The notes under the pieces are model-generated. The model searched no databases and was not told the origin of the DNA. It was given only the letters and a program-made list of their open reading frames with translations. A program made the position numbers and the translations under genes. Below are positions 53,686 to 62,442 of a DNA stretch of 64,000 nucleotides, one piece after another. The stretch's first letter is position 1, and each line of letters begins with the position of its first letter. Source of the stretch: Bog-756 sp052143895 (GTDB lineage: Bacteria; Actinomycetota; Acidimicrobiia; Acidimicrobiales; RAAP-2); NCBI GenBank assembly GCA_052143895.1, contig JBKQRT010000031.1:1-64000 (forward strand). Reading direction: 5' to 3'.

Positions 53686-55185
53686 TCATCCGTGCCCCCG
53701 ACCCCCGGTGCCGTAGGCGCGCAGGCGCTCCATGCATGCCGGGTCGAGCAGTTCGAGCACGTCGAATACCGGTCCGTTCCCATCGCCCCGCACCGCCCGG
53801 AGCGCCTTCCCCCCGGGGGACCTCGGGCCCGGCAGGTCGGTGGACAGCAGCACCATCGGGCCGAGGTCGTCGCGCCCGGTGCCGTGGCGCCGTGCTTCGT
53901 GGAGCACACTGGCCGTGCCCAGCGACCGCCACAGGACGTCGGGGCGCCGGAGGCCGGGACGGGTGGCCGAGTGGGCGCCCGACAGGTCGAAGAGCCACAG
54001 GCCCCCGGTGGCGTCCCGGGTCCGGAAGTCCACGCTGACCCCCAGGTCGCCGTAGGCGACGTCGCGTTCGATCTGCCCGAAGCCCGACGCGACCAGCGCC
54101 CCGTGGGCCAGCTCACGCGCCTTCTGGCCAAGGGCGACCTCGTCGGCCAGGCCGGGCGCCTCGCCCCCCTTCGGTGCCGGCCGGCCCGGCGGTACGGTCA
54201 CCCGCCTCGTTCCGGAGGTGCCGGGTGGAGGCGCGGCCAGTTCCGCCCGCGCCTCGGCCACCCGCTCCTCGCTCAGGGCCAGGTAGCCGTCGTCGGTGTC
54301 GAACCCGACGTAGTGGCGTTCGGTCCGCACCGCAGCCACCGCCGTCGAGCCCGACCCCATGAACGGGTCGAGGACCAGGTCGCCGCGGTAGGTGTAGAGC
54401 TCGATGAGGCGCCGGGGGAGCTCCACCGGGAACGGTGCCGGATGGCCCACGCGGGTGGCGGACTCGCTCGGGATGTCCCAGATGTCGATGGTGGCGTCGA
54501 CGAACTCATCCATGTTGATGGTGCCCTCGCTCGGCAGGCCCGCTGCCGCACGCTGGACCGAGGTCAGGGCCCGGTCGAAGCGCCCCTTTGACGCCACCAC
54601 GATCCGCTCGGACACGTCACGGAGCACGGGGTTGCCCGGCCGTTGGTAGGTGCCCCAGGCGCACGATCCGCCGGCCGCGTGGCTCTTCTGCCACACGATC
54701 TCCCCCCGCAGGAGGAACCCGAGCCGCTCCAGCAGGTCGATGACGTCGCGGGAGAGGGAGCGGTAGGGCTTGCGGCCGAGGTTGGCGACGTTGACGGCGA
54801 TGCGCCCGCCGGGCTCGAGCTTGTCGAAGCACTGACCGAACACGTCGTGGAGCATGCCGAGGTAGGCGTCGTAGTCGGCGGGCACATGGCCCACGCCGAG
54901 GACCGCCTCGTACTCCTTGCCGGCGAAGTAGGGCGGCGAGGTCACGACCAGGGCCACCGAGTCGTCGGCCACCGCTCCGTACCGGTCCATCTCGCGGGCG
55001 TCGCCGGCCCAGACGGTGTCGATGGCGGCGGGCGGCGCGATCCGGGAGTCCCCGGACAGGTGGGGTGGCGTGAACCGTGCGTAGAAGGTCGAGGCGTCGT
55101 GGGCTTCGCGGCGGCCGACCCCGAAGGTCGAGGTCGCCGTGGGCCGCCGCCGGCCGGGTACCCGGAGGGGCTCGACGGAGCTCAT
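53686..55185 (-). CDS. DNA methyltransferase (beta-type N4-C/N6-A) with C-terminal extra domain
   Basis: A 499-residue site-specific DNA methyltransferase. The catalytic TSPPY (82-86) precedes the SAM-binding DPFMGSGST (273-281), the motif order of the beta class that methylates exocyclic amino groups of cytosine or adenine. LEPGGRIAVNVANLGRKPYRS and GEIVWQKSHA fit this. Residues 345-499 are not part of the methyltransferase. They contain GVSVDFRTRDATGGLWLFDLSGA and TRPGLRRPDVLWRSL, resembling a nuclease-like fold that accompanies actinobacterial enzymes. The ATG at 55185 is chosen; the frame is open further upstream. First gene of a three-gene operon. Confidence 0.86.
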   Translation of the reverse strand: MSSVEPLRVPGRRRPTATSTFGVGRREAHDASTFYARFTPPHLSGDSRIAPPAAIDTVWAGDAREMDRYGAVADDSVALVVTSPPYFAGKEYEAVLGVGHVPADYDAYLGMLHDVFGQCFDKLEPGGRIAVNVANLGRKPYRSLSRDVIDLLERLGFLLRGEIVWQKSHAAGGSCAWGTYQRPGNPVLRDVSERIVVASKGRFDRALTSVQRAAAGLPSEGTINMDEFVDATIDIWDIPSESATRVGHPAPFPVELPRRLIELYTYRGDLVLDPFMGSGSTAVAAVRTERHYVGFDTDDGYLALSEERVAEARAELAAPPPGTSGTRRVTVPPGRPAPKGGEAPGLADEVALGQKARELAHGALVASGFGQIERDVAYGDLGVSVDFRTRDATGGLWLFDLSGAHSATRPGLRRPDVLWRSLGTASVLHEARRHGTGRDDLGPMVLLSTDLPGPRSPGGKALRAVRGDGNGPVFDVLELLDPACMERLRAYGTGGRGHG

Positions 55186-55422
55186 CGGGGACCGGAGGCC
55201 CCAGGAACCAACGCGACCGCCGACGGGGCCGTGGTCTGACGTGCCCCGCACGACGGCGCGGGTCGGAACGCGGTCACTGGGTTCGTGGGCACACGGGGGA
55301 TCATAGGAAGACGGTGTGACGGGACGCCGTGCCGGAGCCACTGGATCGGATGTGGCGGCCTCCCATGGCCAGGAGGCTAGCGGTGGCCCCGCGGCCTCCT
55401 GCGGATGGGCGCCGGGTGCGCG

Positions 55423-56748
55423 TCAGCCCCCCGCCAGGTGCTCGCTGATCGACTCACCGACCGCCACGCAGCTGGTGCTCGAGATGCAGCTCACAGCGGT
55501 CAGCGGCTGGGGCACGCCGATGGCGGCCGCCCGGGTCCACGCGTGGGACGGGGCGCCGGTCACCAGCACGATGCCGCCATCGGCCTCGAGGGCCACCGCG
55601 CTGCCCACAGCAATGCAGGTGGCGGCCGCGGTGCAGGACACGCCCATGAGCGTCGCGGTAACAGCGGGCACCGTCGGGCGCGACCAGGTGCCGCCCCCGT
55701 TGTCGGAGGTGAGCAGCACACCGTGCCCGGACCGGGCGTTGTTCAGCGTGGTGGCGGTGGTGCCGACCACGGTGCAGTGCACACCGGCGGCCCCGACCGC
55801 CGGTGTGGAGGTGGCGGTCGGCCCGCCAGGCGTCGTGGCCGGCGCGGTGGTGGGTGCCGTCGCCGGGGAGGTGCCCGCGGCCGTCGTTGTCGTGGTCCCG
55901 TTCGCCCCGGTGGACGCGGCCGTCGAGGTGTACGGGAGCGCCCCACGGCTCACCGGCACCGAGAGACAGGAGACGCCGTTCAGTTCGCCGATGCCGGACG
56001 GGGTGGGCACCACGGACCAGGTCGAGCCGCCGTCGGCGGTGAGGACCACCACTCCGGCCACGTGATCGGCACCCACGCTGGCGTAGGCCGTGACCCAGCA
56101 CTGGTCGTCGCCGACGCACGAGACGTCGGAAGCCCCCGACACGGCAGCCGGGAGGTTCCCGGCGACGGACCACGCCACACCGGACGACGACACCAGTGCC
56201 ACCGCCCCGCCGCCCGTCGAGCCCAGGGCCAGGCAGCGATGGTCGCTCCCGCAGGAGACGGCCGTGATATCGAGCACGGTGGGGGGAACGGGCTGCTCGG
56301 TCCACACCGATCCGCCGTCGGAGGTCGTGATGACGGCCCCCAGGCCGGCCGCAGTCTGGCCGACCGCCGTGCAGTTGCGATGGTCGCTGCAGGCGATGGC
56401 GGAGAGGTATGCCACGGTGGGCGGGATGGGCCGGCCCACCCAGGTGGCGCCGCCGTCGGTCGTGGTGATGAGCGCCGCACCGTTCGGGGCGCCCGACACG
56501 CCGACGGTGGACCCCACCGCCCAGCACTGGGTGGCGGTAGCGCATTCGACGTCCCGCAGCGAATTGACCGGCACGGGCAGCGCCGCCGGGGCGAAGGACC
56601 CGAGCCACGGCGACCCGGGGCTGAAGGTGGAGGGCGGGCTGCTCGTCGAGGTCGCGTTGGCACACGCGGTGGCCGAAAGCACCACGACCACCGCCGACAG
56701 CCTCCGAGGCCACCGCGCCGCCCGGCGCGGGGAGGGGGTGCTCACCAC
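55423..56748 (-). CDS. Repeat-containing lipoprotein, BNR/propeller-like
   Basis: A 441-residue exported protein. After RRLSAVVVVLSATAC, a plausible lipobox, come six or more repeats of about 45 residues. These follow the pattern ...VSC.....C.AVG......G....T.DGG..W... (for example ITTTDGGATWVGR, ITTSDGGSVWTEQ, LTSDNGGGTWSR), typical of BNR/sialidase-like beta-propellers. The paired Cys in each repeat probably form disulfides. A Thr/Ala/Pro insert (TTTTTAAGTSPATAPTTAP) interrupts the middle. It starts at tandem GTGs 14 bases after the RDD-protein gene, so the two are co-transcribed. Ligand unknown. Confidence 0.77.
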   Translation of the reverse strand: MVSTPSPRRAARWPRRLSAVVVVLSATACANATSTSSPPSTFSPGSPWLGSFAPAALPVPVNSLRDVECATATQCWAVGSTVGVSGAPNGAALITTTDGGATWVGRPIPPTVAYLSAIACSDHRNCTAVGQTAAGLGAVITTSDGGSVWTEQPVPPTVLDITAVSCGSDHRCLALGSTGGGAVALVSSSGVAWSVAGNLPAAVSGASDVSCVGDDQCWVTAYASVGADHVAGVVVLTADGGSTWSVVPTPSGIGELNGVSCLSVPVSRGALPYTSTAASTGANGTTTTTAAGTSPATAPTTAPATTPGGPTATSTPAVGAAGVHCTVVGTTATTLNNARSGHGVLLTSDNGGGTWSRPTVPAVTATLMGVSCTAAATCIAVGSAVALEADGGIVLVTGAPSHAWTRAAAIGVPQPLTAVSCISSTSCVAVGESISEHLAGG

Positions 56749-56761
56749 GGTAGCTCCGGCG

Positions 56762-57484
56762 TCAGCGGACGTTGATGACGTCGGTGTGTGCCACCTTGTC
56801 GTGGAACCCCTGCCGCCGGTCGTCCCACAGCGGCGAGAGCGCAGCGACGACCGTGTACAGGCCGGCGATCGCACTGATCACGGGGATCCAGCTCACGAGG
56901 ATCCCCGGCCAGAGCACGAGGATCCGGATCCCGGCCCGCTGGGGTCCGGTCGCCCCCCCGGTCGGCTCATCGCGCACGGCGATGCCCAGCGCCATCTGCC
57001 CGACGGTCTGACCCTTCTCCCCGCCGTTCAGGATGGCGAAGTAGGCGATGTCGATGATGGCGAACGCGATGCCCAGCAGGATCAAACTGCCCCGCCACGC
57101 CGTTCCGTACAGTCCGCCGCTCGAGGCGGTGCTGCCCACGATGATGAGGGTCAGGATGATCTTCGGGATGGTGAGGATGAAGAAGTCGATGATGATGGCG
57201 ACGAGGCGCTGCCACCAGGCGGCCAGCGGCCGCCCCAGCCGGTCGACAGGGACCGCGACGTATCCGTACGGCGATGCCGGCGGAGCCGCTCCGTAGGGCG
57301 GTGGCGGCGCCTGTCCGTAGGGAGGGGGCGGTGGCGGCGCCTGTCCGTACGGAGGGGCCGGGGGCGCCTGGCCGCTGAGCGGCGGCGCGGACCCCGGTGC
57401 CGAGGGTGCGACCGGGGGAGCGGGCGGCGGCGCCCCCTCGGTCGCACCAGGATCGCCTTCTGGGGGCGGTGTCAGATCGCTCAC
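56762..57484 (-). CDS. RDD-family membrane protein with Pro/Tyr-rich N-terminus
   Basis: A 240-residue membrane protein. Residues 1-75 are a Pro-rich tail with PPYGQAPPPP repeats. The RDD domain follows: LAAWWQRLVAIIIDFFIL (Arg-Asp pair in the first membrane segment), LIIVGSTAS, IDIAYFAILNGGEKGQTVGQMALGIAVRDEPTG and DDRRQGFHDKVAHTDVI. Function of RDD proteins is mostly unknown; some act in cation transport. The start is a GTG (57484). It is divergent from the MarP-like protease gene. Confidence 0.87.
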   Translation of the reverse strand: MSDLTPPPEGDPGATEGAPPPAPPVAPSAPGSAPPLSGQAPPAPPYGQAPPPPPPYGQAPPPPYGAAPPASPYGYVAVPVDRLGRPLAAWWQRLVAIIIDFFILTIPKIILTLIIVGSTASSGGLYGTAWRGSLILLGIAFAIIDIAYFAILNGGEKGQTVGQMALGIAVRDEPTGGATGPQRAGIRILVLWPGILVSWIPVISAIAGLYTVVAALSPLWDDRRQGFHDKVAHTDVINVR

Positions 57485-57692
57485 GATGAACCCCGATCGC
57501 GTCCGCGGCGCTGCCTGCCTGCTGGCCGATGCCCACGGACTGTCCGTTTCCCCGAGATCTTGTCACGGGACACCCGATCCGGAGGTGATGACGCGCCCGA
57601 CCGGGTGCGCCGGCCGTCTACCGTACGTCGGTGGTGATGATGCTTCGCTCCAGCGGCAGCGGGGAGGCCCGCGCCCGCTGTCGGGAGCAGGC

Positions 57693-58865
57693 GTGAACCT
57701 GGTCGACGTGGCCGTCGTGGCCGTCGTGGTGCTGGCGGCCATCCAGGGACTGCGGCTCGGTGCCGTCGTGCAGGTCCTCACGTACGGAGGCTTCCTGGTG
57801 GGCCTCTACCTCGGCGCCCTGGCGGCTTCCGTGACCGTCCGTTGGGTACACACCTCCTCGGCCCGCACCGTTGTCGCTCTCGCCACCATGGTTGGCATCG
57901 CCGTGTGCTGCGGTGTGGCCGGCCGGCTGCTCGGCGGGTTCCTCTTCCGTCGGGTGCACCGGGGCGTGGTGGGTTCGGTCGACTCCGCCCTCGGGGTAGT
58001 GGTGGCGATGGTCGCGTCACTCCTCGCGGCGTGGCTCCTGGCCAGCACCCTCGTCAACTCCTCCTCGTTGAGCCTCAACGCTGCTATCGACCGGTCGAGG
58101 ATCATCCGGTCCCTCGACTCGATCCTCCCCGCGCCGCCGTCCGTCTTCTCGCAGGTGCAGGCCTTTCTGTCCGCCGAGGGGTTCCCACCTGTCTTCGCCC
58201 AGTTGGCACCGGCCTCGGCCGGTCCGGTGTCGCTGCCCGGGAACGCGCAGCTCGAGCAGGCGGTCAACCACGCCGGTGCGTCGACGGTCAAGATCATCGG
58301 CGACGGTTGCGGGCAGATCCAGGAGGGGTCGGGGTTCGTGGTGGCCCCCGGGGTGGTGGTGACCAACGCGCACGTGGTTGCCGGCATCGACCATCCACTG
58401 GTCGTGGACGACCACGGCCCCCACCCGACGACGGTGCTGCTGTTCGACCCCTCCTACGATCTGGCGGTGATGCGGGTGACCGGGCTCGACGAGCCGGCGC
58501 TGTCCCTCGATCCGAGCCAGGTGCCTCGTGGTGTGGAAGCCGCCGTGCTCGGCTATCCGGAGGGCGGGCCCTTCACTGTGGACGCGGCCGGGATCATGGC
58601 GGAGTTCGAGGCCGAGGGGCGGGACATCTACGGTCAGGGGCTCACCGTGCGCAACGTCTACGAGATCCAGGCCGTCGTCCGCCCGGGCAACTCGGGCGGT
58701 CCCCTGGTCCAGCCGGACGGACAGGTCATCGGCGTGGTGTTCTCGCGCTCCACGACCAGCAACGACATCGGGTACGCGCTGACCTCGCCCGGGGTGCTCT
58801 CGCGGGTGGTCCGGGCCCTGTCGGTGTCGAGCCCGGTGGGCACCGGGCCCTGCTCCCCCGACTGA
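57693..58865 (+). CDS. MarP-like membrane serine protease
   Basis: A 390-residue protein. Residues 1-120 form a CvpA-like four-helix membrane domain. The rest is a periplasmic trypsin-fold protease with His227 (NAHVV), Asp256 (YDLAVM) and Ser334 (GNSGGPL). Cys206 and Cys387 match the pair whose disulfide controls M. tuberculosis MarP, a protease needed for acid resistance. Length agrees with MarP (about 397). The GTG at 57693 follows CGGGAG; the frame upstream to 57486 lacks family sequence. It is probably an envelope-stress protease; the gene name is not assigned because orthology was not tested. Confidence 0.88.
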   Translation: MNLVDVAVVAVVVLAAIQGLRLGAVVQVLTYGGFLVGLYLGALAASVTVRWVHTSSARTVVALATMVGIAVCCGVAGRLLGGFLFRRVHRGVVGSVDSALGVVVAMVASLLAAWLLASTLVNSSSLSLNAAIDRSRIIRSLDSILPAPPSVFSQVQAFLSAEGFPPVFAQLAPASAGPVSLPGNAQLEQAVNHAGASTVKIIGDGCGQIQEGSGFVVAPGVVVTNAHVVAGIDHPLVVDDHGPHPTTVLLFDPSYDLAVMRVTGLDEPALSLDPSQVPRGVEAAVLGYPEGGPFTVDAAGIMAEFEAEGRDIYGQGLTVRNVYEIQAVVRPGNSGGPLVQPDGQVIGVVFSRSTTSNDIGYALTSPGVLSRVVRALSVSSPVGTGPCSPD

Positions 58866-58933
58866 CCCGAAGGGTCCGAACCGGGGCCGCCGGGAGGTGT
58901 CCGCCGTCGGTGGGCCCCGACTAGACATGGGGC

Positions 58934-61225
58934 ATGACGCTCCCCATCGAGGACTACGGGATCATCGGCGACCTGCACACCGCGGCACTGGTCGGGCGGG
59001 ACGGGTCGATCGACTGGCTGTGCCTCCCCCGCTTCGACTCCGCCGCCTGTTTCGCCAAGCTGCTCGGTAACGAGGACCACGGTTCGTGGAAGTTGGCCCC
59101 CAAGGGCTCGCACGGTGCCACCCACCGGCACTACCGGGGGGAGACCCTAGTGCTCGAGTCCGAGTTCGTAACCGACGAGGGAACGGTGCGGGTGGTCGAC
59201 TGCATGCCCATCCGCCAGCAGTACCCGCAGGTGGTCCGCCTGGTCGAGGGCGTGCGCGGCAAGGTCACCATGGAGATGGCGCTGACCATCCGGTTCGGGT
59301 ACGGACAGATCGTCCCCTGGGTCCGGAGGACCGACGGCACGCTCAACGCCATCGCCGGCCCCGATGGCCTGTCCTTGTGGACACCGGTCGAGTACCACGG
59401 CCAGGACTTCTCGACGGTGGCGGAGTTCACCGTGACGGAGGACCAGCAGATCCCCTTCTCCCTCACCTGGTTCCCGGCCAACGAGGTGCCACCGCGACCC
59501 ATCGACTCGCGCTACGCCATCCAGGACACCGAGCTGTGGTGGACCGACTGGGTGTCGCAGTGCACGTACCAGGGCGACTACCGGGACGCGGTGGTGCGCT
59601 CGCTGATCACCCTCAAGGCGCTGACCTACGCCCCAACCGGCGGCATCGTGGCCGCCGCGACGACCTCGCTCCCCGAGTCGCTGGGTGGGAACCGCAACTG
59701 GGACTACAGGTTCTGTTGGCTGCGCGACGCCACGCTCACCCTCGAGTCCCTCATGCGTGGCGGGTTCTACCAGGAGGCGATGGCCTGGCGGAATTGGTTG
59801 CTCCGAGCCATCGCCGGCGACCCGTCGCAGATGCAGATCATGTACGGCGCCGCCGGTGAGCGTCGTCTGGACGAGTGGGAGATCGACTGGCTGCCTGGCT
59901 ACGACCGGTCTGTCCCGGTCCGCATCGGCAACGCCGCCGCCGGGCAGTTCCAGCTCGACGTCTACGGGGAGGTGATGTCGGCCCTGTACGAGTCGGAGCC
60001 GGCCGGCGAGCCCGGTGACAGTCCGACCTGGGAGTTCCAGCTCTCCTTGATGGAATTCCTCCAGGACGGCTGGCGGGAGCCCGACGACGGGATCTGGGAG
60101 GTGCGGGGTCCACGTCGCCACTTCACCCACTCGAAGGTCATGGCCTGGGTGGCCATCGACCGGGCCATCAAGACGGCCGAACGGTACAGGATGGAGGGGC
60201 CAATCGACCGGTGGAAGGAGATCCGCCAGGAGATCCACGACCAGGTCTGCGACCTCGGCTTCAACGCGGCGAAGGGGTCGTTCACCCAGTACTACGGATC
60301 GGACGAACTCGACGCCAGCCTGCTGATGATCCCCCTGGTCGGATTCCTCCCGGCCCGAGATCCGCGGGTGCGGGGAACCATCGAGGCGGTCGAACGCGAA
60401 CTGGTCGACGGTGGGTTCGTGCTGCGCTATCGCACGGCCGACACCGGCGACGTCGACGGTCTCTCCGGCCGGGAAGGTGCATTCCTCGCCTGCTCGTTCT
60501 GGTTGGCCGACTGTCTTGCCATGCTGGGGCGGGGCCACGATGCGCGGCAGCTCCTCGACCGCCTCCTGGACCTGCGGAACGACCTCGGTCTGCTGTCCGA
60601 GGAGTACGACCCGGTGGCCGGGCGGCTGGTGGGTAACTTCCCCCAGGCGTTCTCCCACGTTTCGCTGGTCAACTCGGCGTCGAAGCTAGCCGGTCACGAG
60701 AAGCCGACCACGGATCACGTCATCCTCGGACTTGCCCGGCGGGCGCTCACTCGAGGGAAGAGCGGGAGTCGCGAGCTCCACATGGGAGGCTTCTCGGCAC
60801 ACGATGCGCTGTCCAAGCTGATCGAGCAGGGCGGGGGCAGCCTTGCCGGCGCGAGCGATGGACCCACGGGCCGTGCCGCCACCCGAACCGCCGCCACCGC
60901 GGAGGACTCGGGTGCTGCGCTGGCCCCCCCGCGCCCGGCCCGCGCCCGTCCGACCCGCGCTCCCAGGGCCAAGAAGACCTCCTCGGTGGCCACCAAGGAA
61001 ACAGTCGAGACGAGCCGGTCGGGAAGGTCGAAAGCGACCACGCCGGCTACGCCTGCCAAGAAGAAGGCGGCCAAGGCGGCCAAGGCGCCGGCTCGGACCG
61101 GCACGACGGCAAAGAAGGCGAAGGTGGCGAAGAAGTCGAAGGTGGCGGAGAAGACCACACCGGCGAAGAAGGCCAGTCGGGCATCGTCCCCGGTCACGGC
61201 CGCCCGCAAGGCGGTGACGAGGTAG
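58934..61225 (+). CDS. GH15-family glucoamylase/trehalase with histone-like basic tail
   Basis: A 763-residue glycosidase. Residues 1-630 are a complete GH15 enzyme: IEDYGIIGDLHTAALVGRDGSIDWLCLPRFDS, NRNWDYRFCWLRDA, the catalytic acid Glu389 in DDGIWEVRG, and the base in LLSEEYDP (near 556). Mycobacterial relatives hydrolyse trehalose, others glucans. Residues about 640-763 are disordered, Lys/Ala/Pro/Thr-rich (AKKKAAKAAKAPA, KKAKVAKKSKVAEKTTPAKKAS) and resemble histone H1 or the tail of mycobacterial HupB. Such a tail may bind nucleic acid or polyphosphate. The coding sequence continues in frame without a join, so the fusion looks real. Confidence 0.87.
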   Translation: MTLPIEDYGIIGDLHTAALVGRDGSIDWLCLPRFDSAACFAKLLGNEDHGSWKLAPKGSHGATHRHYRGETLVLESEFVTDEGTVRVVDCMPIRQQYPQVVRLVEGVRGKVTMEMALTIRFGYGQIVPWVRRTDGTLNAIAGPDGLSLWTPVEYHGQDFSTVAEFTVTEDQQIPFSLTWFPANEVPPRPIDSRYAIQDTELWWTDWVSQCTYQGDYRDAVVRSLITLKALTYAPTGGIVAAATTSLPESLGGNRNWDYRFCWLRDATLTLESLMRGGFYQEAMAWRNWLLRAIAGDPSQMQIMYGAAGERRLDEWEIDWLPGYDRSVPVRIGNAAAGQFQLDVYGEVMSALYESEPAGEPGDSPTWEFQLSLMEFLQDGWREPDDGIWEVRGPRRHFTHSKVMAWVAIDRAIKTAERYRMEGPIDRWKEIRQEIHDQVCDLGFNAAKGSFTQYYGSDELDASLLMIPLVGFLPARDPRVRGTIEAVERELVDGGFVLRYRTADTGDVDGLSGREGAFLACSFWLADCLAMLGRGHDARQLLDRLLDLRNDLGLLSEEYDPVAGRLVGNFPQAFSHVSLVNSASKLAGHEKPTTDHVILGLARRALTRGKSGSRELHMGGFSAHDALSKLIEQGGGSLAGASDGPTGRAATRTAATAEDSGAALAPPRPARARPTRAPRAKKTSSVATKETVETSRSGRSKATTPATPAKKKAAKAAKAPARTGTTAKKAKVAKKSKVAEKTTPAKKASRASSPVTAARKAVTR

Positions 61226-61316
61226 GCGACATGTGCGCCGGTGAACGGACCCGCACGTCCCCGGGGGGCATCATGGAGGCCGTGAGCACACGCCCAGGCA
61301 ACGTCGAGGCGGCTGC

Positions 61317-62312
61317 ATGAGCGGCACCCACGGCCATCCGCACCGTCATCCCTTCGATCCGGATGGCCCTGGCACCCCGGACGCCAGCCGATCCGTCGCC
61401 GACGGGGTCATCGAGCTCGACACCCTCCTCGGCGGATGGCAGCAGGTGACGGCGGGCTACGTGATCGAGGGTGACGCGCCGGTACTCGTGGAGACCGGCA
61501 GCCAGAGTTCCGTCCCGGTGCTGCTGGCCCAGTTGGAGCACCTCGGCCTCGGTGCCGCCGACCTGGCCGGTGTGGTGGTCACCCACATCCACCTCGACCA
61601 TGCAGGGGGCGTGGGCGACGTGGCCCGTGCGTTCCCCAAGGCGACGGTGTACGTCCATCCGAAGGGCGCCCGACACCTGGCCGACCCCACCCGATTGATC
61701 GATTCGGCGGCTCGTGTCTACGGACCGCTCCTCGACTCGCTCTACGGTCGCCTCGACCCCACCCCCCCCGAGCGGATCCACGTGCTCGAGGACGGGGAGT
61801 CCATTCCGGTCAGCTCGAACCGGTCGCTCGTCGCCGTGGACTCGCCCGGCCACGCCAAGCACCACGTCGCCCTGCACGACACGCTGAGCGGTGTCCTCTT
61901 CGCCGGGGATGCGGTGGGCGTGAAGCTCCCCGACGTCGGCGTGCTCCGCCCATCCACCCCGCCACCCGACTTCGACCTCGACCAGGCACTGCGTTCATTG
62001 GGACGATTCGGCGAGCGCCGGCCCACCGCGCTGGCCCTCGCTCACTACGGGCTGTTGGCCGATCCTCTGGCGGTGCTCGACGAAGCGGACGGGACCTTGC
62101 GGCACTGGGCGAGCGTGGCCGAGGCCGCCTTCCGGGACGGGCGCGACATCGCCGCCGCACTGGCTGAGGCGTTCGAGTCGGACCTCGACGGCGTCTCGGA
62201 GGAGCACCGGGAGAAGCTCGAGGTGATGAACGGCGTCCATTCCAACGCCGCCGGGCTGTCGCGTTGGCTGACGACGCGAGGCGGCGATGCTCCTCGAGAG
62301 CCGGCACCCTGA
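61317..62312 (+). CDS. MBL-fold metallo-hydrolase
   Basis: A 331-residue metallo-beta-lactamase-fold protein. After a His-rich N-terminus (HGHPHRHPF) come THIHLDH (metal site 1-2), HPKGARHL, DSPGHAKHH, FAGDAVG and AHYGLL. Together these are the complete set of metal ligands. The C-terminal 100 residues are helical. It is of the same broad group as glyoxalase II and lactonases. It lies 91 bases downstream of the GH15 gene, on the same strand; its substrate is unknown. Confidence 0.83.
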   Translation: MSGTHGHPHRHPFDPDGPGTPDASRSVADGVIELDTLLGGWQQVTAGYVIEGDAPVLVETGSQSSVPVLLAQLEHLGLGAADLAGVVVTHIHLDHAGGVGDVARAFPKATVYVHPKGARHLADPTRLIDSAARVYGPLLDSLYGRLDPTPPERIHVLEDGESIPVSSNRSLVAVDSPGHAKHHVALHDTLSGVLFAGDAVGVKLPDVGVLRPSTPPPDFDLDQALRSLGRFGERRPTALALAHYGLLADPLAVLDEADGTLRHWASVAEAAFRDGRDIAAALAEAFESDLDGVSEEHREKLEVMNGVHSNAAGLSRWLTTRGGDAPREPAP

Positions 62313-62442
62313 CCGGTTCGGAGGCACGAGGGGACGACGGTCGGGGAACCCCGTTCGTGCCACCCCGGACGGTAGGTTCTCCCGGTGAACACGTGACGAC
62401 GCCCGCCGTGCCGGGGCGTCGCCCAGGGCAAGGGAGCCCACG

